From NCBI GenBank assembly GCA_964558465.1, contig CAZLEF010000009.1, forward strand, positions 1-64,000: a DNA stretch of 64,000 nucleotides, written 5' to 3'. Shown here piece after piece: positions 1 to 7,783 of the stretch (position 1 is the first letter of the stretch; the number at the start of each line of letters is the position of its first letter). The DNA is from JACJYC01 sp964558465 (GTDB lineage Bacteria; Bacteroidota; Bacteroidia; Chitinophagales; Saprospiraceae). A program made the translations under genes and the position numbers. Below the pieces are notes generated by a model. It saw nothing but the letters and a program-made list of their open reading frames with translations, was not told the DNA's origin and ran no database searches.

Positions 1-60
1 TTTGGAATGGTTTGGAATGGTTTGGAATGGTTTGGAATGGTTTGGAATGGTTTGGTATGG
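1..60. repeat. 10-bp tandem repeat (TTTGGAATGG)n
   Basis: Five copies of the unit TTTGGAATGG followed by one variant TTTGGTATGG fill the first 60 bases. The array probably continues to the left of the window. It lies just past the 3' end of the minus-strand epimerase gene at 82-993. The unit can be read through without a stop, but no protein is supported. It resembles the other short tandem arrays seen between genes in this window. Confidence 0.85.
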
Positions 61-81
61 TTAACCCCAAACAACTCCAAA

Positions 82-993
82 CTACTCCAAACCCTCATAA
101 ACCTCCCCCAACGCCCCATCCAGTTCCGGAAAGGCAAATTGGAACCCGGACGCCACCGTTTTTTCAGCAGAGACGCGGGTGCTGAACAGGATCGTGTCGG
201 CCATTTCTCCAAGCGCGATCCGGAGCAAAAACGCAGGGATGGGGATCATCAGCACCGGCTTTCGCAGGGCTTTGGCAATTTTTTTGACCATTTCCCGGTT
301 AGTGACCGGACCCGGGGAAACGCCGTTGTAAAAACCGTTCATGGATTCGTTTTCCAGGGCGTGTATGAACAACCTGCACAGGTCGTCGATATGGATCCAG
401 GAATACCATTGGCGGCCGGACCCAAAATAGGCCCCCGTGAAAAAACGAACGAGGAGTGCGAGTTTGGGCAATGCGCCGCCCTGAGCAGAAAGGACGATGC
501 CGATGCGCAGGCCGACCGTTCTCCAACCTGCACGGGTGCTTTCCTGGATGGCGTTTTCCCAAGCTGTGCAGCTTTCGGATAAAAAACCCCGGCCGGCAGG
601 GTCGGACTCGGTCGCCCAACGGTCGCCCGTGTCGCCATAATACCCCATTGCGGCGGCGGAAACAAAGGCTTTGGGTTGCCGTCCCAGCCGTTTGAAAGCG
701 TTGATGAGGGTGAGGGTGCTATCCACCCGGCTGCCGGTGATGCGTTTTTTCCAGGATTTTGACCAGCGTTTGTCGGCAACGCCGGCGCCTGCCAGGTTGA
801 TAACATAGTCAGCTTGTTGGATAGCCTCGTCCTGCACTAGGCCTTTGGCGGGGTCCCAGGTGTAGGTGGGGTAAGGCGCGACTTTTTTTCGGGTGCGGCT
901 CAAATGGATGACTTTATAACCCTTGTGAGTGAGCGTTTCACTAAGGTGCGCGCCGATCAGGCCGGTTCCGCCTGCTATGAGTACTGTGGGCAT
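82..993 (-). CDS. TIGR01777/SDR39U1-type NAD-dependent epimerase
   Basis: This 303-residue protein is a short-chain dehydrogenase/reductase of the extended, SDR39U1 (YfcH-like) type. The N-terminal dinucleotide-binding loop GGTGLIG is at residues 8-14. The segment SAAAMGYYGD near residue 115 carries the family's active-site tyrosine region, and HIDDL near residue 200 is the usual conserved patch. The C-terminal 50 residues match the DUF1731 tail of this family. Length is normal (about 300). The family binds NAD(P) in the cytoplasm; its physiological substrate is not well defined, so no reaction is assigned. It stands alone on the minus strand with a 199-base gap to the next gene. The start ATG at 993 directly precedes the Rossmann motif and needs no alternative. 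Confidence 0.88.
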   Translation of the reverse strand: MPTVLIAGGTGLIGAHLSETLTHKGYKVIHLSRTRKKVAPYPTYTWDPAKGLVQDEAIQQADYVINLAGAGVADKRWSKSWKKRITGSRVDSTLTLINAFKRLGRQPKAFVSAAAMGYYGDTGDRWATESDPAGRGFLSESCTAWENAIQESTRAGWRTVGLRIGIVLSAQGGALPKLALLVRFFTGAYFGSGRQWYSWIHIDDLCRLFIHALENESMNGFYNGVSPGPVTNREMVKKIAKALRKPVLMIPIPAFLLRIALGEMADTILFSTRVSAEKTVASGFQFAFPELDGALGEVYEGLE

Positions 994-1192
994 GGATGGA
1001 TAAAGGTTAAAGATAATGTTAGTGTTGAAACAACGGATTCAGAGGTTGGTTCAGGAGTGGGGAAAGATGTGATTAGCCTGGGATCAAATATCGAATCTTT
1101 ATTCATCCGGCACGATAATCCATCCGAATTCTTGCATTTGATAAAAACTGGCGACGCCTTTATTGTCCATTTTTTATTACTGGAGCGGGGGT

Positions 1193-1849
1193 TCAAAGGT
1201 TTATGGGCATTCTCGCTATTTGTCTGTCTCGAATAATAAGAAGAATAGATGTCAACACCCCTGAGATTATTAGTCCAAAATCCTCTATTACCCCCAGGGA
1301 AAACGCAGCAGCAACGCCAACAATAGCCCAAAGTATAGGAATGACAAGTAGGAATTTGGGGAATTTCTTTTCTGTCCATAAATAGATGCCAAAGGTGAAA
1401 ATAGTAGTCGGGCATGGCAAACCAAAGGTTGGAGCGGATGGATAAATATGTTTTTGTGAATAACTGAGAACAGGATATAATATCAAGGCATAAAGTATAA
1501 AAAGCGCTCCGGTTACCCCATATATATCAGAGCGAAAGTTGAACGAAAGTTTGCGTGTATAAATTCCTGCATACCCTACAAGAAATCCTTGCAAGATGAA
1601 AGCTGCTCCAAAAACATATGCACCTTTATTGATAGTTGTAAAATACAGCAGATGATAGACAATTCCCATCCACAGCCAGAAAAATGAAAGAAAAGCTATG
1701 ATGAATTTATCAGTGTTTGAAGATTTTTTTATTGCAAAAAAAATAGTCGCCGTCGCGAGCAGGTAAAAAACAACCTGCATAGGAAAAACCGCGAGGTTGT
1801 AATTTTTCATAACATCAAAGAACTGTTCCGGTGTAAATGGTATTTTCAT
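1193..1849 (-). CDS. DUF6064-like integral membrane protein
   Basis: This 218-residue protein is almost entirely hydrophobic, with about seven membrane segments between residues 20 and 212. The N-terminus (FTPEQFFDVMKNYNLAVFPMQ) resembles the start of DUF6064 proteins, a family of small polytopic membrane proteins of unknown function. The coding region is visibly AT-richer than the flanking epimerase and fucosidase genes, which may point to acquisition from elsewhere. No partner gene is next to it. No reaction can be inferred from the sequence. The family name is recalled from the N-terminal pattern and was not checked by a search. Confidence 0.7.
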   Translation of the reverse strand: MKIPFTPEQFFDVMKNYNLAVFPMQVVFYLLATATIFFAIKKSSNTDKFIIAFLSFFWLWMGIVYHLLYFTTINKGAYVFGAAFILQGFLVGYAGIYTRKLSFNFRSDIYGVTGALFILYALILYPVLSYSQKHIYPSAPTFGLPCPTTIFTFGIYLWTEKKFPKFLLVIPILWAIVGVAAAFSLGVIEDFGLIISGVLTSILLIIRDRQIARMPINL

Positions 1850-2216
1850 GGCCTCAATGTTATACCGCGCGTCGGATGGCTTTTGGCAAACCGTCCATTT
1901 TGCAGCGTTTCACGCCTAGGGTGTGGCGCGCTTTTGGGCACGCCACAACGCCCTCGGCGTGGTGGTGCGGAGCGAAGTAAATATTGTTCCGGTTTATTTT
2001 CAAACTCTGCAAAAATAAGGCGAATCTTTTTTAATAACAAAAGTGCCGCCCAATTTTGCCAGACATGTCGGAAACCCTGGTGGTCGATGATTCTATTTTC
2101 AAGGGAAAACCATATATTTGACACTGGTACGCCGACATCTGGACTGGATTTGATCGGGTCCCCTAATGTGGAGATTTTAAGGCAACCGTCATACCAACAA
2201 AACGAACCAACACAAC
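1850..2216. other. intergenic region with dispersed palindromic element
   Basis: This 367-base gap holds one copy of the CGCGTCGGATRG element (see the repeat entry) and further CACGCC...GGCGTGG pieces up to about 1965. Downstream, TATATTTG at about 2113-2120 fits the Bacteroidota -7 consensus TAnnTTTG and could serve the fucosidase gene, although no clear -33 box is visible. An ORF on the minus strand across the gap (1846-2238) reads through the repeat and has no protein-like character. Confidence 0.6.
1861..1965 (+). repeat. dispersed palindromic element, copy 1 (CGCGTCGGATGG type)
   Basis: The left part TATACCGCGCGTCGGATGG leads into a small hairpin (GGATGG...CCGTCC) and then CACGCC...GTGTGGCGCGCTTTT. 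The same order of blocks appears, inverted, at 43398-43478 over about 80 bases, and in a shortened form at 23831-23878. A second CACGCC...GGCGTGG palindrome follows at 1939-1965. The element is non-coding and REP-like. No transposase is in the window. Confidence 0.75.
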
Positions 2217-4922
2217 ATGAAACCATTTTATCTTCCACTCATCTGCCTTGCAGTTTTTACGATTTTCAACGCCTGCAACCGCACCCCCGTACCCCCTGCC
2301 CCTTTCGGCGCCATCCCTTCCGAACGCCATTTATCGTGGCACGACCAGGAATACTACGCCTTCGTACATTTTAATATCAATACTTTTTCCGACCTGGAAT
2401 GGGGGCACGGCACCGAACCCCCCACCATTTTCAATCCGACCCAACTGGACTGCCGCCAATGGGCCCGGGTCGCCAAAGCAGCCGGTATGAAAGGGATCAT
2501 CATTACGGCCAAACACCACGACGGATTTTGCCTTTGGCCCTCCCAATTCACCGAACATTCTGTCAAAAACAGCCCCTGGCGCGGCGGCAAGGGCGACCTG
2601 CTCCGGGAACTGGCCGACGCCTGCAAGGAATACGGCCTCAAGATGGGCGTTTATCTGTCGCCCTGGGACCGCAATAACCCCAAATACGGCACGCCGGAAT
2701 ACAACGGCTATTTCATGCAGCAACTGACCGAGGTCCTGACGGGGTACGGCGATATTTTCGAAGTCTGGTTCGACGGCGCCAACGGAGAAGGCCCCAACGG
2801 CAAAAAACAGGAATACGACTGGCCCGGTTTCATCGAAACGGTGCGTAAAAATCAACCCAACGCCGTGATCTTCAGCGACGCCGGGCCGGATATCCGCTGG
2901 GTCGGCACCGAACAGGGGTTTGCCAACCCCACCAACTGGGCCACCCTCAACCGCGACGATTATTATCCTGGCACACCGCGTTACCTTGAATTGCGTTCCG
3001 GCAACCAGAACGGAACCCACTGGGTGCCCGCTGAAGTGGACGTCTCCATCCGTCCGGGATGGTATTACCACGCCGATGAAGACAACTACGTGAAATCCGT
3101 CGACCACCTGGAACTGATCTATTACCAATCTGTGGGCCGCAATGCCAATTTGCTCTTGAACCTGCCGGTAGACCGCCGCGGCCTGGTGCATGAAACCGAT
3201 TCCGCCCGGCTGATTGAGCTGAAGGCCCGGCTGGACGCCACTTTTACCGACAACCTGGCCGCCGGCCAAAAAGCAACCGCCACAGAGATACGCCAAAAGC
3301 ATAAAAAGGCCTTTGGCCCCGGGAATGCCCTGGACGGGAACCCCGATACCTATTGGACGACCAACGACAGCACCACCACCGCCTCCCTGGAGATTCACCT
3401 GGATGCGCCCGCCCGGTTCAATGTCATTGCGCTCGAAGAGTACCTCCCATTTGGGCAGCGGGTCGAATCGTTTACGGTGGAAGTCTGGCAGGACGGCCAA
3501 TGGATGTTTGCAGCCGAAGCGACGACCATCGGCGCCAAACGTCTGCTCAGGTTGCCGGAAAATACCACCGACCGGGTCAGGGTCAACTTCACCGGCGCCA
3601 TGGCCTGCCCGGTCATTTCGGAGATCGGCCTTTACCTGGCGCCCCACCCCAATCCGCTGCTGGAACCGGAAGTGGATTTTGACAAACGCATGGCCTGGTG
3701 GCGGGACGCCCGGTTCGGCATGTTCATCCACTGGGGCGCCTACGCAGTCCCTGCAGGTGTATATAAAGGAAAGGAAGTTCAAGGGATCGGCGAATGGATC
3801 ATGGACAACGCCAAAATCCCCGTTCCGGAATACGAAAATTTTGTAAAGCAGTTTAATCCCGTAAAATTCAATGCGGAGGAATGGGTCCGGATCGCCAAGG
3901 ATGCCGGCATGAAGTACATCGTCATCACCTCCAAACACCACGACGGTTTTTGCCTCTGGGATTCAAAAGTGTCGGCGTACGATATCATGGATTTTGCCCC
4001 TTTCCAACGGGATATTCTCGGCGAACTGGCCGACGCCTGCGAAAAAGAAGGTATCAAACTCTGTTTTTACCATTCCATCATGGATTGGCATCACCCCGAC
4101 GCCAAAGGCGAAAACTTCGCCCGGTACCGGGAAGAATACCTCAAACCCCAACTGGCAGAACTGGTGAAAAATTACAATCCGCATGTGCTGTGGTTCGACG
4201 GCGAATGGATCGACGAATGGACCGAGCCGCAAGGCAAGGACCTTTACGCCTTTACCCGGAACCTGAATCCGGCGCTCATCGTCAATAACCGGGTAGGGAA
4301 AGGCCGCAACGGCATGCAGGGCATGAACAAAGGAACCGAATTTGCAGGCGATTTCGGCACACCCGAACAAGAGATCCTGGCCAAGGGCGGCGGCGACCTC
4401 GACTGGGAGTCCTGCATGACCATGAACGATACCTGGGGCTTCAAACAAAACGACCACAACTGGAAATCCGCAGAAACGCTGATCCACAACCTGGTGGACA
4501 TTGCCGCCAAGGGCGGGAATTACCTGCTGAACGTAGGACCGACGGCGGAGGGCCTGATCCCCGATGCCAGCGTGGAACGCCTGAAAGAAATGGGCGAATG
4601 GGTGCGCGTCAACGGGGAGGCGATCTACGGCTCACGGCAATGGGCATCCTACCAGGAAGGCGACCCTATCCGGTACATCCAGGGCAATAACGGGGCCGTA
4701 TACGCCGTCGCGCTCGCGTGGCCGGGCAGCGAACTCAACCTTAAAGCTGTTAAACCCGAAGCCGGTTCAAAGATCCGCATGCTCGGCTATGACCAGGACC
4801 TCGCCTGGACCTGGGAAGACGCCACCGGATTGACCATCCAATTGCCGGCGGCGATGCAGGATGCCGGGAAGCGGCCTTGCCGGTATGCTTGGGTGTTTAG
4901 GGTGAAAAAGCAAGAGGGGTGA
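2217..4922 (+). CDS. double GH29 alpha-L-fucosidase lipoprotein (GH29 - F5/8C-like - GH29)
   Basis: This 901-residue lipoprotein has a signal peptide ending at Cys20. Two complete GH29-like catalytic domains follow, at about residues 30-335 and 485-800. Each carries the family signature KHHDGFCLW (residues 99-107 and 573-581) and a WFDG strand holding the likely nucleophile (Asp186 and Asp661). Between them, residues 345-475 look like a discoidin/F5-8C carbohydrate-binding module. GH29 enzymes release alpha-L-fucose from glycans by retention. The first domain looks more like the narrow-specificity (alpha-1,3/4) branch and the second more like the broad branch, but that is inference. A single-polypeptide pair is unusual, since GH29 enzymes normally have one catalytic domain in 450-600 residues. 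The general acids were not identified with certainty. The product probably sits on the cell surface or in the periplasm. Confidence 0.9.
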   Translation: MKPFYLPLICLAVFTIFNACNRTPVPPAPFGAIPSERHLSWHDQEYYAFVHFNINTFSDLEWGHGTEPPTIFNPTQLDCRQWARVAKAAGMKGIIITAKHHDGFCLWPSQFTEHSVKNSPWRGGKGDLLRELADACKEYGLKMGVYLSPWDRNNPKYGTPEYNGYFMQQLTEVLTGYGDIFEVWFDGANGEGPNGKKQEYDWPGFIETVRKNQPNAVIFSDAGPDIRWVGTEQGFANPTNWATLNRDDYYPGTPRYLELRSGNQNGTHWVPAEVDVSIRPGWYYHADEDNYVKSVDHLELIYYQSVGRNANLLLNLPVDRRGLVHETDSARLIELKARLDATFTDNLAAGQKATATEIRQKHKKAFGPGNALDGNPDTYWTTNDSTTTASLEIHLDAPARFNVIALEEYLPFGQRVESFTVEVWQDGQWMFAAEATTIGAKRLLRLPENTTDRVRVNFTGAMACPVISEIGLYLAPHPNPLLEPEVDFDKRMAWWRDARFGMFIHWGAYAVPAGVYKGKEVQGIGEWIMDNAKIPVPEYENFVKQFNPVKFNAEEWVRIAKDAGMKYIVITSKHHDGFCLWDSKVSAYDIMDFAPFQRDILGELADACEKEGIKLCFYHSIMDWHHPDAKGENFARYREEYLKPQLAELVKNYNPHVLWFDGEWIDEWTEPQGKDLYAFTRNLNPALIVNNRVGKGRNGMQGMNKGTEFAGDFGTPEQEILAKGGGDLDWESCMTMNDTWGFKQNDHNWKSAETLIHNLVDIAAKGGNYLLNVGPTAEGLIPDASVERLKEMGEWVRVNGEAIYGSRQWASYQEGDPIRYIQGNNGAVYAVALAWPGSELNLKAVKPEAGSKIRMLGYDQDLAWTWEDATGLTIQLPAAMQDAGKRPCRYAWVFRVKKQEG

Positions 4923-5397
4923 GAGGAGGTGAGAGAGTGAGATTTATCCGACCGGTACGGGAGGAGGGTGAGAGCCGGCCATGACTGCTAACCACAAAGA
5001 CGCAAAGGAATCACAAAGGGCACAATTTTCTTCGTGCACTTGGTGAGATCCTGGTGTCTTTGTGGTTAATATTACTCCTCATCAATTGACACGAATATCT
5101 ATCCAAATATGTTGATGGGACTATGACTATTGCAGGATTTACCTGCGACAACTTCCGGTTGCCTCCTGACTTGAAACCCGCAATCCTCCACCAATGCGTA
5201 CGCTCTTTTCCTGGATTTTAAGGTATAACGATTACCCGTAAATGATCCTATTAATCGGGCAAGCGCAGGGTATGCCAATTTTGGAGTTTGCCAAAACGAA
5301 ATAAATCCGCAGAAAATCCTGAAAAAAACGAAAATATTTCGCCTTCCTGCGGATTATTCCGGAATCAATTTATTAAGTTGAAATAAAATTTATTTTT

Positions 5398-5420
5398 AAT
5401 TAATTGATTATCAATTAATT
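5398..5420. promoter_or_regulatory. perfect 11-bp palindrome, possible operator (core TTGA-N3-TCAA)
   Basis: Bases 5398-5408 (AATTAATTGAT) are repeated in inverse at 5410-5420 around one central base. The core TTGATTATCAA at 5404-5414 recurs as TTGATAATCA at 6013-6022 and TTGATAGTCAA at 17865-17875. In each case a TTGGCAC or TTGGCAT box follows (5458, 6057, 17887). A regulator-binding site is inferred; the locus encodes a sigma-54 response regulator that could be its reader. Confidence 0.4.
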
Positions 5421-5457
5421 GAATAAATATTTGTTTTAACCGAAAATCGCTTACTGA

Positions 5458-5475
5458 TTGGCACAGGATTCGTCA
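5458..5475 (+). promoter_or_regulatory. possible sigma-54-type -24 box with weak -12
   Basis: TTGGCAC at 5458-5464 matches the -24 half of a sigma-54 promoter. The correctly spaced -12 half reads TCGT instead of TTGC, so the match is incomplete. It lies just before the first small ORF (5498) and about 50 bases after the TTGA-N3-TCAA palindrome. The presence of a sigma-54 activator gene in the same locus is the main reason to record it. Confidence 0.25.
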
Positions 5476-5497
5476 ATATAAAGGAAAGGACAAAAAG

Positions 5498-5623
5498 ATG
5501 ATGAAAAACAAAATTACTTCACAAAAAGGCCGGCCCGGGCAGCCAGGATATACGCGGATGAAGTCCGTGAGAGGGCTGCTGTGGTACGGTGCTAGGGCGG
5601 GTGATCTACAGCTGACGGGATGA
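5498..5623 (+). CDS. small basic peptide ORF (41 aa)
   Basis: This ORF starts MMKNKITSQKGRPGQ and encodes 41 residues rich in Lys, Arg and Gly, ending RAGDLQLTG. A purine-rich stretch (AAAGGAAAGGA, 5480-5490) lies 8-10 bases before the tandem ATGs and is one of the better ribosome-binding candidates in the window. No family is recognised. It is the first of four small same-strand ORFs leading into the six-gene operon. It could be a leader peptide, a small effector or simply chance. Confidence 0.35.
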   Translation: MMKNKITSQKGRPGQPGYTRMKSVRGLLWYGARAGDLQLTG

Positions 5624-5669
5624 GTTTTTGACCCGCCATTTATTTGTTCACTAGCAAAAATTAAAAATC

Positions 5670-5819
5670 ATGTCTGCATTTATGTATCTTTTTATGGGCT
5701 CGATGGCGCTTGCGGGGTTGACCTCAATGAATACCCGGCGTTTCAAGCGTTTGTTTGCTACTTCGGTGTTTGCGATGCTGATTTCGGCGTATTTTATTTG
5801 GAGTCAGTACGCGGTGTAA
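5670..5819 (+). CDS. small membrane peptide ORF (49 aa)
   Basis: The product begins MSAFMYLFMGSMALAGL, has a basic middle (NTRRFKRLF) and ends in a second hydrophobic stretch (VFAMLISAYFIW). This gives a two-helix hairpin topology with positive residues in the loop, a plausible layout for a small membrane protein. No homologous family is recognised. It follows the first small ORF by 46 bases and precedes another by 20 bases. Confidence 0.4.
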   Translation: MSAFMYLFMGSMALAGLTSMNTRRFKRLFATSVFAMLISAYFIWSQYAV

Positions 5820-5839
5820 TCTTCATTAAAATACTCAAA

Positions 5840-5989
5840 ATGAGAACCAAGAGACAATTCCAGGAAAATGTTTTGCATAGGCTGGGGCGGCTGCTAGCCG
5901 CTCTTGCTTATTTCAGGGTGAAAGAAACGGATTTTTTTCGTTTGAAAACGGATTTTTTTCGCCAAAACGAATTCTTTTCGTTTATCTGA
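5840..5989 (+). CDS. small basic/aromatic peptide ORF (49 aa)
   Basis: The product begins MRTKRQFQENVLHRLGRLL and contains the internal repeat TDFFRLKTDFFRQNEFF, from a direct DNA repeat of CGGATTTTTTTCG (two copies between 5929 and 5962). An alternative start at 5798 would overlap the preceding ORF. The Phe-rich repeated C-terminus is odd and no family is recognised. It may be a real small protein or a remnant. Confidence 0.3.
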   Translation: MRTKRQFQENVLHRLGRLLAALAYFRVKETDFFRLKTDFFRQNEFFSFI

Positions 5990-6012
5990 AAAGTTTACAT
6001 GAGTTTAAGTGT

Positions 6013-6063
6013 TTGATAATCAGTTTTTTTTGAAACATTTATAATGAAAGTAATATTTGGCAT
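6013..6063 (+). promoter_or_regulatory. TTGA-N3-TCA palindrome followed by TTGGCAT box
   Basis: TTGATAATCA at 6013-6022 repeats the core found at 5404-5414 and 17865-17875, and TTGGCAT follows at 6057-6063. The -12 position of a sigma-54 promoter is not matched (TGAA). The site lies about 150 bases before the first large gene of the operon. An alternative is that these are sites for an unknown regulator used with the primary sigma factor. Confidence 0.25.
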
Positions 6064-6145
6064 AATAATGAAAGGTTTGGTAAGAACTCCCTGCTAAAGG
6101 CCGACGCTGAAAACATCAGTTGTACAATCCAAAACGACCACGATC

Positions 6146-6241
6146 ATGAGAATGAGAAACTACAAATTTAAAAGACGAACGGAGGTACCGAACCACTCAA
6201 AAGCAAAACCATGGCAGATCATGCAAAAAATATCAGAGTAG
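6146..6241 (+). CDS. small ORF overlapping the operon start (31 aa)
   Basis: MRMRNYKFKRRTEVPNHSKA starts a 31-residue basic peptide whose last 10 codons overlap the start of the next gene (6211) in another frame. This layout could couple translation of the two. No family is recognised. The overlap makes it less certain than the other small ORFs. Confidence 0.25.
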   Translation: MRMRNYKFKRRTEVPNHSKAKPWQIMQKISE

Positions 6242-7752
6242 AGGAGGGATTGTTATTGGCAGAATACGACAGGTTGCTGGATATTTGCATTGAAAAGTGC
6301 ATTGGTTTTGAGGGTGAGAAACCCCAACTGAAAACCAAAGAAGCCAGGAAGAAATATTTCTTAATTCTATATAATAAGTTAACGTCCGGCCCAGCGAGGC
6401 CTTTTTTTGTCAAAAACATTGCCGGTATATGTCAGAGCCTTTCCAGCCATGATGCAAAAAAAGCGCTGATCACCATCGACCAGAAGTTGATTACCAGGAT
6501 CGGATTTATTTCCGAAGTTGTCATTTGCATCCAATATTACCACAATCAGATCCTTGACGAAAAATCCGGTGTCGACAAGCCCAGAAAGATCGTATCCAAC
6601 TGGAAGGAAGCAGATCAACTCAAAAAAGCTCTGTACTGTTATGTCGAATCAGAGATTCCGGAACTGATCAGAAAAAAAATAATTGCAACGCTTAACCGCT
6701 GTTTTTTAGCTGTTGACTTCGGGCAGTACCTTGAAAAAAAAACGAGTACCTTTCAATTTATGACTGCAAACAAGGGCAGAAATGTTTGTATCAATGAAAT
6801 ATTTAATCCTTTTGTCAAAAAGCTTGCATCAGAATCGAGGGCGATTAAACCAAATTTCAGCGATCATGCCTTTTTAAAGGATCCCAAGAATAATTTGATC
6901 AAGGATAATATTATTCAACAAATCAGACATTTTTGTGTAAAAGAACATCATGAATCTGATTCTGAAAATTGTTTTAATATTCATTTAAATTCTTTAAAAA
7001 GAGACCTGATCCATCAAATCCCGTCTGAAGAAATTAATTTTATATTATCCGAGTATCTTTCAAATTACAGCCATTCCAGAGGTTTCCTGATTTTGTATTT
7101 TCAACGGGTCTATCTCACCTGCGCGACTTTATATGTAGCGTTTACCGAATTGGTGGCGGACCTTTATGGTCTGGAAGAAAGCCATAAAAGGAACCTGAAA
7201 AGATTTTCAGTTCAGTTCGGCATCATGCGCCAGGTTGTGAATGACAATACGGATTGTATCCCTTCCTGGTTTAATCCCGGCACAAAAACCAAAAAACCGA
7301 CAGATACGTTCAAAGACCTGAGAAACAATAATATCACCCTGCCCTTGTTTTTGTTAATCTGCGATGGGAGGAAAAACAAAACCAAAAGGATGCTCAGGAT
7401 CAACCCGAAGGCCATATCTCCTGCTTTCTGCGACAATAGAGCGTTCAGAGAGTTGATGGATACAAACACATGGGATAGTTCGGTAGAATTTTGCCAAAAG
7501 TTATCCCGGAATGCAATTACTCATTTGGCCTGTTTCAGGAATACAGAAAATAAAAAAGCATTGAGATACCTTTGCTCCATAGCTTTTTATAATAAATTTT
7601 ATCATACGATCGCTGCCTGTAAAGATCATTCTCCTGCCCTGTTTAAAGTAACTCCATCGCTTGCCAAAAAACCTTTCGCTTTTTCATACCTGCCAGCCTT
7701 CTCCCGGAGATTTTTTTCTGACTTGCTTGACTTTTATCCCCGGAATGCCTAA
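6211..7752 (+). CDS. degenerate isoprenyl-diphosphate-synthase-like protein
   Basis: This 513-residue protein appears to have the trans-isoprenyl diphosphate synthase (class I, all-helical) fold with altered catalytic motifs. PARPFFVK at residues 61-68 sits where the family has its RP..R/L segment. YYHNQILDE (109-117) aligns with HDDIMD, so the first Asp-rich motif is NQxxD. FGIMRQVVNDNTD (336-348) aligns with the second motif FQIVDDxxD, giving NDxxD, and KPTDTFKDLRNNNITLPLF (362-380) matches the K..G.DL..(K)..T.P segment after it. Active enzymes chelate magnesium-pyrophosphate through both Asp motifs, so this may be a pseudoenzyme or bind a different ligand. The protein is longer than usual (about 330). 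It is the first large gene of a six-gene run, 31 bases before the kinase-like gene, and is AT-rich. An isoprenoid-fold protein in such a locus is unexpected. Confidence 0.6.
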   Translation: MADHAKNIRVEEGLLLAEYDRLLDICIEKCIGFEGEKPQLKTKEARKKYFLILYNKLTSGPARPFFVKNIAGICQSLSSHDAKKALITIDQKLITRIGFISEVVICIQYYHNQILDEKSGVDKPRKIVSNWKEADQLKKALYCYVESEIPELIRKKIIATLNRCFLAVDFGQYLEKKTSTFQFMTANKGRNVCINEIFNPFVKKLASESRAIKPNFSDHAFLKDPKNNLIKDNIIQQIRHFCVKEHHESDSENCFNIHLNSLKRDLIHQIPSEEINFILSEYLSNYSHSRGFLILYFQRVYLTCATLYVAFTELVADLYGLEESHKRNLKRFSVQFGIMRQVVNDNTDCIPSWFNPGTKTKKPTDTFKDLRNNNITLPLFLLICDGRKNKTKRMLRINPKAISPAFCDNRAFRELMDTNTWDSSVEFCQKLSRNAITHLACFRNTENKKALRYLCSIAFYNKFYHTIAACKDHSPALFKVTPSLAKKPFAFSYLPAFSRRFFSDLLDFYPRNA

Positions 7753-7783
7753 ATTGTAGCCCAATCATTACCAAAACCCATTT

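Larger units (their letters stand above)
4923..5497. other. non-coding region with three inverted repeats
   Basis: No gene was found in these 575 bases. Three structures are visible. One is a long-range inverted repeat, AACCACAAAGAC at 4990-5001 with GTCTTTGTGGTT at 5056-5067. The second is a hairpin with arms AATCCGCAG (5304-5312) and CTGCGGATT (5347-5355). The third is a perfect AT-rich palindrome at 5398-5420. The right half is clearly AT-richer than the fucosidase gene and marks the left edge of the accessory locus. Confidence 0.6.

Noticed and set aside
975..1415. 146-residue minus-strand ORF
   Set aside because: It overlaps the DUF6064 gene (1193-1849) by 223 bases on the same strand in another frame and looks like a shadow.
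1846..2238. 130-residue minus-strand ORF
   Set aside because: It runs through the dispersed palindromic element, has irregular composition and ends inside the fucosidase start region; no family features.
5458..5475. firm sigma-54 promoter before the small ORFs
   Set aside because: The -24 half is good but the -12 half reads TCGT instead of TTGC; kept only as a weak possibility.
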